From Sphaerolaimus hirsutus (taxonomy: Eukaryota > Nematoda > Chromadorea > Monhysterida > Sphaerolaimidae): a DNA stretch of 64,000 bases. The translations under genes were made by a program, and so were the position numbers. Positions 56,400-64,000 of this stretch are shown one piece after another. Where the stretch lies: assembly GCA_964036195.1 (NCBI GenBank), contig OZ038451.1:21841927-21905926 (forward strand). Direction: 5' to 3'. The number at the start of each line of letters is the position of its first letter. Within the stretch, counting starts at the first letter, position 1. The notes beneath the pieces were generated by a model, which was not told the origin of the DNA, ran no database searches, and saw nothing but the letters and a program-made list of their open reading frames with translations.

Positions 56400-57078
56400 T
56401 ACCGTATATACTCGAATAAATCCCGCTACGAGGATTATTCTCTCGTCGGACCTTTTCGAGGGGGGGAATTATTCAAGTGAGGGGATAATTATTTCATCAA
56501 AACTTTCAAGCATGTTTCTATCACACTAAACGCACATGTATGGTCTGTTTCCATTGGTAGTGCACGTTCAACGGCATCTTGACACAAGGGGGTGCGGTCA
56601 TAGATGATATCGGGGGTAGCATTTTAGGGGGGGGCTCCTGAGCGCGTGCTTATAACTCGGGAACCGCTTGATGAATGTTGTGCATATTTGGATTCAAAAT
56701 GGTTTCAGGTCGGGGATAACAGGTAAATCTGTTCTACAGGTCTACAGGAAAAAGGTCCTTCTACAACCCTCCAGACGGGAGATTTGGTGGGCCTATAAAA
56801 AGGTACCATTTGCGACATTGTTGGGTGTCACCAGAAAATGCAAAATTGCTCCTCAATAACTCTGATGTTTCTCAACCAATTCTTTTTGTTTGTCGTTAAA
56901 AATGATTAAATTTTTGGAGAGTTCATTTTTTCGGGTCAAATCAGTGACATACAATATTGCATTATCTTTCTCGCAGCATTAGGGGGTGGGGGTATTCAAG
57001 TGTGGGAATTATATTTTTCCCAAGTCGTCTAACCGGGGGTAACTTTTCAAGTGGGGTATTATTCGCTTAAGTACGGTA
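56400..57078. mobile_element. T3-family MITE, diverged
   Basis: The left end is TACCGTATATACTCGAATAA and the right end TTATTCGCTTAAGTACGGTA, with GGGGGGAATTATTCAAG inside. Confidence 0.65.
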
Positions 57079-57760
57079 ACGGGAAAGCTTTTAAATGTGT
57101 TCGGATGATGTGCATTCACACGCTACTTCCACCAAAATTTGGTATTTACCGGAATCAGTTATTTTCAACTTCCATCAACAGTAGTTGACAGACACCTCAT
57201 TCTGGGAAACTCAAATGCGTTCAAAGCTGACTCAGGTTTCCTATTTTTTCTCTCGAAATTTCGGTAAAAAAACTAGTGTGCGTAGGGGCGGTGACTACTT
57301 AACCGCGAAAACTGAGTGATTCAATTACTCAAAATAACATGGATTGAAAGTGCGACTGGTGAGCGGTGCCAATCCATCAAAATACGTTCTTTTGAAAAAA
57401 AATCTCCGCGAGATTAGATACGTCATTTTCAATGAAAGGGATTATGAAAACATGCCAGTTGGACGCAAATCATGTTATTTATTTTATTATTAGGTAAGTT
57501 CTTTTACAAATCTGTAGGTGATAATAAAATCTTTCGCGAGGCAACGAGATGTAAAAAGGAAAAAACAGGCAATAAAATACGGTATTTTTATCAATGAAAT
57601 CGGCAGAATATAAATAAATACATGAAGTGGCCGTTTAGAATACAGGTTCAATACGTTTGTAAAATCCATTACATTGCATTAGGTATGTCAATACTTGGTC
57701 TGTTCGAGATATTCCAGGCCCCTGCAAACCAGAAAGTTACAGTAACTAAAGTGGAATATA

Positions 57761-58176
57761 TACCGTATTTCCTCGAAATACCCCCAGGGGGTTTATGTTT
57801 CAGGGTGGAAATTTTGAGGGGGTATTTCGAGGGGTCTTATTTGAGGCGGCGGTTATTATTTCACCAGAAATTTTCGTAAATATCCTTGTAAACAATGGGC
57901 TTTTACATACCCAAAACCTTTCACAAAACGGGACGTATTTAGAACATACAAACGTAGATGGCTATAGAGACAACTCTATGTATAGCTGTGATGAAATTTG
58001 ACCACGATAAATACATCCATGTATGTACATTGTATACATGATGTACATCATTCAAGACGGGGGTACTTCGGGGGTGGGTGGTTTATTTTTTCCTCAGCTC
58101 GAAAATACCTGGGGGTATTTCGAGGGGGGCGGTTAATTCAAGGGGAAGAGGGGGGGTATTTCGAAGTAATACGGTA
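57761..58176. mobile_element. T2-family MITE, 416 bp
   Basis: TACCGTATTTCCTCGAAATA to TTTCGAAGTAATACGGTA. It shares the GATGTACATCATTCAAGACG centre with 40670-40700. Confidence 0.8.
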
Positions 58177-59280
58177 TATATATCGTGTACTTAAACCACT
58201 GTAGCCTATATCAATCATCGAAAAAGACCCTCGAAATATCTTGATGTCTGAGTGAAATGGTAAAAAATTGAAAAATTTCACATTCGAATGAAAACTGTCA
58301 CAAAACCCATAGTTTTGATGCAAATTGGCAGCTAAACACATCACGTTTTCAATTTGCATTCTGTTCTCATTACGTAGAAACCACGGGGGGGGGGATTTCA
58401 AGGGTATGTTTTCCCCCAGCTCACTCAGACCCGGGTTATTTCAAGGGGGGGGAGTAATACGGGGGGGGGGGTAATTCGAGGAACTTTAATTTCGTAGATG
58501 TGTACAATCGCCTGTTATTTACCGGTCTCATCCGAAATGAATAACTTCTCGAACAGACGGAGTAATTAGGTTTTATACGCAAGTAACAATAATTATCTAT
58601 ACTTAGCGAGCTAATCAACAGCAACCGAAAAATCTATTACCTAATCTCAAAGAACATTTTCAGTATACTACTCTCAAATGAGACGAACATAAAATAATTT
58701 ATCAGAAATAAATTGACAAAGTTTATTTGGAGTATGCGGTGTCTGCTTTCAGTAAATGGCCCTTAAGCTTGAATTAAAAAATTGTCTTTCTTTTTCTAGA
58801 AATCAACGAGCTTGTTCGGCTAGGGATTGCCAGCGCTTTTTAAGTAGCCTTTTCAAGTTTCAGTGCCTTTTTGAAAAGTGTAAAAAGTCACGTAAAATCG
58901 AAAAATGACGAAAATTTGAAACTTGACGTGAATTTTGACACTTTACACACATTTTACACGGTCCGGAATTCTTCTACATCGAGTAGACACTAACACCAAA
59001 GCTCCAAAACATTGGCTGTGTAGGTATCCATTTATGTACATACATAAATACAAACATGGTGCGAAAAAAGGGACGTGTGAAAATCGCAAATTTTATTTAC
59101 AATAATTAAAATAAATATAATAGCACGGCACGAAGTCTGGTAAGTAGAACGACAAGGACTTTCCATGATAAATAAATTTCAACTTTCACCACTGATTAAT
59201 GAATTCAATCCAAAAGTCGAATGTTCATTACTATTGCTTGTCTAGGTGTCTTGTGAGGTTTCATAATTATCACGTGTATC
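58177..59280. other. Non-coding with small repeat fragments
   Basis: A T2 fragment lies near 58385-58485 and a diverged introner-like palindrome near 58865-58965 (AAAAGTCACGTAAAATCG facing ATTTTGACACTTTACACAC). No exon is supported. Confidence 0.45.
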
Positions 59281-59555
59281 CAGTTGCGTAGCCAGCGGGG
59301 GGGGGGGCGCATTTCCGCACCCCCAATTCGTCTTTTTCTTATGTACGTTGTAAATTTGTGGACCAATTTTAATTCATCTAGGAACTTTTTTTATGTTATT
59401 GTATACAGTAGTTGAAATTGACGTCAATGCCGGCGCCATAATTCCATACCACTATCAAAAGGGGCCAAATTTCAGGGGGGGGGACCCCCCCTGTTCGTCG
59501 GGTTCCGTATACAATCCGCACCCCCCTCCGCTCAAAACTCCTGGCTACGCCACTG
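59281..59555. mobile_element. hAT-type non-autonomous element, older copy
   Basis: Termini CAGTTGCGTAGCCAG and CTGGCTACGCCACTG are inverted. The flanks CGTGTATC and TGTCTATC agree at six of eight positions, a decayed duplication. Confidence 0.75.
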
Positions 59556-60055
59556 TGTCTATCACCACTAAGTGGGTGCGCGTGGCGCCTGTGCAGATTT
59601 ACGCACGCAAAAGGTAGGTCTGAAAAGTCCCACAAACACTAGTTGACATCAAAGTTCGTGTCAACTAAATTAAACTATATTTTGGTCAATATTGTGATTT
59701 CAACTTTCCTATGTGACGCAGCACAATAAATTTTATATCGCGACACTTACCTAACCTTCATAGTTTCTGTTGAAGGTGATGCTTTAAAAAATTGTGTTAT
59801 TTAGTTGACATTCAGTTGACATTTGTTTAAGATGTCAACTAGTGTCGGCCCAAGGTGCCGGAATCGGAACTCGTGTGAAGTAAATAGAGTTCACCTACAT
59901 TGAAAATCATGAATAGCCAATGATTCTTCATGACTGAATGAGGGAATATATCAGATGTCCCATTTGCACGTGCAAATCGATATTTAAAGGCACCACTGCG
60001 TACTCACTAAACTATTTGAACTCAATATCTATATAAACAGCTCACGCACTGGCTA

Positions 60056-61033
60056 CAAGGACGTACGCAGGGGGGGGGGGGGGCGGTGGGGGGGCGCCCC
60101 CCCCCCGTTCCCGGGCCGGATACAAAAATTTCCTAGGAATGGCACTTTTCTTACGCGATTTTGTAGCCACTTCTAAAAAGATTTACGCGCAAACGCGGAA
60201 ATCCCCACCCCACTGTTTAATGTGTATTTTCAGGAGTCTAAACAGCATTACATAGATATATGTATATATATATATAAATAGATACCTATATGGTAGACGC
60301 TGGCGCCAGCGCCATTCCTTTACTATAGGGCCACATTTTGGTGGGGGGCGCCCTTGGGTTGGCCGATGTTTTTTTTTAAACGTTTAAAAAAAAAAAAAAA
60401 CATGACGTCCGAAATGTTTTTTTTTTAAAAAAAACATCGGCCAAAATTTTTTAGTACTAAGCACTAGGTATTTTGCAAAATTTTTGCGCGCAAGCGCGCA
60501 ATTTCACACACAAATTGACATTGGTGGTTGTTTTCATTGGTTTTGTTGCATTTTTAGTATCAAAACATCCATTTCTGTGTGCTACCATGGGTGAATAAGC
60601 CGACATATGTGGCTGTAATTTATAATATTGAGGTAATGTGCTTCCATGTACCTCCACAGTGTGTAACTTCACTCCCAAAGTAACAACCTCCTTTTATAAC
60701 CTTGTTTGATCACCATTCCGTGCCAAACTTTACCTGAAGTCACGAACATTCGACTATAAGGCAATATACGAACGATATGTCGACGAAAAATGGATATTTT
60801 TGACACAAATCACCATTTATAATGCTATCCCATGGCTCCACAGCCATTATATGGTCACATTTAACATCACAGAGTATTGCCAGTGTCTGATAGACCTATA
60901 TATGTTGACACTAGGTCATATCTGGGAGCTTTTAAAAAAAAACGTTTTTTTTCCAACCCTAGGGCGCCCCCCCCCCGTTCGCCGGGCTCCGTATACAATC
61001 CGCCTCCGCTCAAAAATGTTGCGTACGTCCCTA
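60056..61033. mobile_element. hAT-type element containing a second hAT element
   Basis: Ends CAAGGACGTACGCAGG and GCGTACGTCCCTA with a perfect 8-bp duplication ACTGGCTA (60048-60055, 61034-61041). The G/C-run body matches the 38771-39201 and 59281-59555 elements. Confidence 0.85.
60354..60961. mobile_element. Nested hAT-type element, 608 bp
   Basis: Ends TTGGGTTGGCC and CCAACCCTA with a perfect 8-bp duplication GGGCGCCC (60346-60353, 60962-60969). It is the inverted relative of 41723-42365. Confidence 0.85.
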
Positions 61034-61041
61034 ACTGGCTA

Positions 61042-61758
61042 CATAAATATATTTATGTGCATTCATTGTAAATATGTACATCAATATTTATGTACAACTC
61101 TTAATCTTGCAAACTGGTGGTGTAAATGCTACCGCAAATGATAAGGTTGAAACGTTCAGGGTTGGGATATTACTGTCCATAAATTTTGGTGAACGTCTTC
61201 ACTCAACTACGCACCATTTCTAAACTTAACACAAATTCTAAACTTACGTACACTCATTAGCAACAGTTTAGGCATTACGTCCGCAAAAACGTTTTCCAAG
61301 CTGCGAACGTTAATTTCACAGCAATTATTTTCAAATCCGCCCATACATTTGACAATGAGTGAACTTTGACAAACCTTTTTTGAAAGCAATTTTGTCTCGC
61401 ACCTGGGCACCCTATGACACGGCCATAAATATGAGAAGTATAAAAAGTGATTCAAATGAAGTGTGCATAAAAAAAGAGCCTAGAGTATACAGCATCAGGA
61501 AGTTGGGCTGTTAAAAAAAGTCATGTGTCCAGACAAAAACTATTCAATGTGTCCCGAGCAAAGCGTTCACATTTGTTGAAAGGTTATAAATATACATATT
61601 ATATCCAGTCTCTATCCAAAAGCTATATAAAAATGCGAAGTGAAAAACAGACGAAAAAATATCTAGGCATCCGAACAACAGGTCAATTTTTGAGAAAAAA
61701 AGTGGGAGAAATTGGCTAATCAAAGTAAAGTTCGATTTGGCTCAAAACCGCTTCCACG
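61042..61758. other. Non-coding stretch, nothing recognised
   Basis: AT-rich; short frames only. Confidence 0.45.
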
Positions 61759-61966
61759 TATACTCGGCGACAGCACACCTAGAATGAAAACCTACCATAA
61801 TTTTATGAATAAAATTTTGTGATGAATTTGGCTATTAATTATTTCATAGTAAAAACGAAATATTACGTTGAAAAAATCATTATTTTTTGGCTTTGGCAAG
61901 TTTTGGCTCATTATTCAGATGGGTTATGGTAGGTTTTCATACTAAGTGTGATGTCCGCCGCGTATA
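61759..61966. mobile_element. MITE with TATACTCGG termini
   Basis: Starts TATACTCGGCGACAGCACAC and ends GATGTCCGCCGCGTATA. Interior CCTACCATAATTTTATGAAT and GGGTTATGGTAGGTTTTCAT match 1875-2066. Confidence 0.8.
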
Positions 61967-62346
61967 CTAAATTCAACCATTTTCCATCGTGCTAAATTCG
62001 TGGTAATTAAAAATTACATTGCAAAAATCTGTCAGAAAATTACGGCTACACGATATAACCGCAACGTATCGAGTGTCGACTGACGGGCACTTTTTAATCG
62101 AATATTCAAATCTCGACAAACATCCCACCGGCTGACGGAAATTTTGACAAAATATCCAATACAGAACTCGAAAAGTGATATCGTCCTATCGAAAATCGAC
62201 TCAAGAGCAGAGTGGCGCCCTGATTTGAGAAAACTGTGTCCTCCGTGAGCTGAGAAACGGGGCCCACAAAAAAAAACAGAGCACCCCCCACGGACCACAC
62301 CACACGCCAAAAAACCAGGGCACCCCACCAAATCCAACCCCCCGAG

Positions 62347-62628
62347 TCACCGGGTACCCGCCGCGGCGCCGGATCTCCGGTCGCTCTGCCGCCCGGCGGC
62401 TGGTCTACTCGCGGCGGCGGCGGCCGCGGCGGCGCCATTGACGCCGCGCGTCTTCACAAAGTACACGAAATAGGTAAGTATCTGCTTCTCGTCCACGTGC
62501 ACGTTGGTCAAGTGGGCGGCGAGCGCGTCGGCCAGCTCTTTTTTGTTCGCGCCCGACCGCGTGGGCAGTTTGAAGTGCCGCCGGAAGCGACGCAATGCAG
62601 GTAGGGGTAACGAGTGCCAGTCGGGTTG
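62347..62628 (-). CDS. sap30: SAP30-like Sin3-binding protein, terminal exon
   Basis: After a CCGCCCCAG acceptor the minus frame gives 93 codons and TGA (62347-62349). The sequence LPLPALRRFRRHFKLPTRSG, then NKKELADALAAH, a VDEK and LTYFVYFVKTRG follow the SAP30/SAP30L C-terminal Sin3-binding domain closely in order and spacing. SAP30 bridges the Sin3/HDAC corepressor and binds DNA or phosphoinositides through an upstream zinc module, which must lie on earlier exons. None was found in the 62629-63132 interval. The tail after RGVNG is poly-Ala and Arg/Ser-rich, an unusual extension. The gene reads toward lower coordinates. Confidence 0.82.
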   Translation of the reverse strand, partial: QPDWHSLPLPALRRFRRHFKLPTRSGANKKELADALAAHLTNVHVDEKQILTYFVYFVKTRGVNGAAAAAAAASRPAAGRQSDRRSGAAAGTR

Positions 62629-63132
62629 CTGGGGCGGGGTAGATGTGGTTTGAAGGAAGAGACCCCGTATGGGACCTTGGCAGCCGGCCAAAATTTCGAA
62701 ATAGTTTTTATAAATATAGGGGGCAAAAAAAGCCTAAGTTTAGCGATTATGAGGGTGAAAATTGGCAAAATGGGGGACATTTTCGCGATTTTGAGTAAAA
62801 CCTGGGGAAAAATCGCTCAGAGTATATTACTCAATTGGTGACTTGGACGTGGGCCAAGTTCACATACGTTACCCGACCCAGCGTGAATGGATTGAAATTG
62901 AAACTGGCGCGAAATGCCTTGCAGCTTTCAGAACAAGGTGCGAGACCCACCGAATAAAGAACCATTTTTTTGCACTTTTCAAAGAACTAACTCAACAGAA
63001 AACTGCGCAAGCACCACACGAAAAAGAACAATTCACACTTCAAAAGCACCGAAAACCGAACTCACGATACTCGCCGCGGCGCCGGGCAATCTAACAGCGC
63101 CTGCCGCGGACGTCGGAGTCGCCGCGCTGCCG
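62629..63132. other. No supported gene
   Basis: Lies between the SAP30-like terminal exon and the next minus-strand stop; no zinc-finger exon of SAP30 type was seen here. Confidence 0.4.
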
Positions 63133-63950
63133 CTAGAGCTCGCCGTGGCAGAAGTCGCGGCGCTTGTGCCGGCGGCGGCAGCGGTGGGTCCGTTGGAAAC
63201 GGGCGCGCCGCCGGACGTCGAATGGGTCGACTGGCTGGATGAGGCTATTGAAGAGGGACACGCGCTCGATGAGGAACTGCTTGCCGTGGCCGTGCTGCGA
63301 CAAACGTGTTCGACTTGTAAGTGCGTGAATTGATGCAGTTTGAGGCCAGGGGGTTTGATAAGTTCTGCACTTTTGAGACTGACCAAAATAGCTTTCATTC
63401 GCATTTATGTGTACCAAAAACTTTATGTTCTAAGCTTACAATGCTTTTAGAATATTACTAGAAAAAATGTAAAAATTGACGGTTTTATTTAAGTATATTC
63501 TTTACGTGTTTCTAGACGTCTGAAAGTATGCGTTCGCTCAACTTTATGTTTTATTGTGTGACAATTTATACGTGGTATACAAACATATGGATATTAAATT
63601 AGAAATGATTAGAAATTGGATCCAAAATAAGTGAAAATTATAAATTTTCCAAACACAAAAATCCACCGCTCCCAAAAAACCCACCTATTCTGCGAGTGAG
63701 CCACACTCGCCGCACTACTAGCACTAGTAGACGCGGGCACTGCCCAAGCGACCGACGCAGACCCACTTCCAGGCGGCGTGAATTTGGCCAAAGTTTGGGG
63801 CGGCGCGGCGGCGCCTTGCTGCCGCGCCGTCGCGCCGCTGGCGGCCGCGTTCGTGCTGTTGTAGTAGAGCGTCGTGTTCACGTGGTTGATCAGCGAGCCG
63901 CTGTTGGAAGCCTTGGATGGCAGGTGGGCGGAGCCGGCGCCGGAGCGCAC
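63133..63950 (-). CDS. Last two exons of an unrecognised minus-strand gene
   Basis: Exon 63950-63685 (after GACGCAG) encodes 88 codons plus two bases, Ser/Ala/Thr/Asn-rich (SLINHVNTTLYYNSTNAAAS within it), and ends at AATAG|GTGGGT. An acceptor TTACAAG at 63314 opens exon 63313-63133 in matching phase: GKQFLIERVSLFNSLIQPVD, then an Arg/His-rich stretch ending RRDFCHGEL and TAG. This frame has very high G/C at third positions, which favours it over the two other open frames across the exon. The low-complexity exon and basic tail suggest a nuclear regulatory protein. No family is recognised. A plus-strand exon with a GTAAGT donor at 63317 is the rival reading. Confidence 0.5.
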
Positions 63951-64000
63951 CTGCGTCGATTGGATGGTTGGAAAAATCGTCTTGTTTGAGTTTTTTACAC

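Noticed and set aside
63090-63316. Plus-strand exon with GTAAGT donor opposite the minus-strand terminal exon
   Set aside because: The frame is open and acidic, but the minus-strand reading has higher G/C at third positions and a phase match to its upstream exon; not fully excluded.

Overview
This window comes from a spliced animal genome. It has GT-AG introns, a nuclear gene for a mitochondrial ribosomal protein, a Sin3-complex (SAP30-type) protein and an ODR-2-like three-finger protein, all embedded in a dense field of DNA transposon remnants. I infer an invertebrate, plausibly an arthropod or another ecdysozoan; the sequence does not name the species. A 200-base run of N (4660-4859) shows it is a draft assembly.

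Layout. From 1 to 9.7 kb there is a TMEM234-like 3' end, a HIT-zinc-finger gene of ZNHIT2 type, a small membrane-protein exon on the minus strand, and a complete six-exon MRPL21 gene. From 12.8 to 18.2 kb the minus strand carries a seven-exon gene. All splice phases agree and predict a 373-residue secreted protein of Ly6/ODR-2 type. From 18.88 to 36.79 kb lies one intact-looking LTR retrotransposon of 17,907 bp, with 2,633-bp LTRs and a 4-bp target duplication. Its Ty3/gypsy-type gag-pro-pol is followed by a 1,516-codon ORF encoding a UPF1-like superfamily 1 helicase. From 36.8 to 62 kb the sequence is mostly non-coding: palindromic MITEs, hAT elements nested in hAT elements, long foldbacks and a few orphan exon candidates. 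From 62.3 to 64 kb there is a SAP30-like terminal exon and the last two exons of an unrecognised gene, all on the minus strand.

The two most interesting systems are these. (1) The retrotransposon adds a host-like SF1 helicase with an SR/acidic/Gln-rich tail after pol, and has membrane-segment-like sequence between nucleocapsid and protease. (2) A family of short inverted-repeat elements carries both splice sites in its termini (GTGCCAGTC... to ...CCCCCAG). It forms at least four introns in two genes, and related copies lie outside clear genes. This is the behaviour expected of introner elements.

Gene models come from reading-frame continuity, splice dinucleotides, phase agreement and remembered family features. 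No alignment or database search was run.
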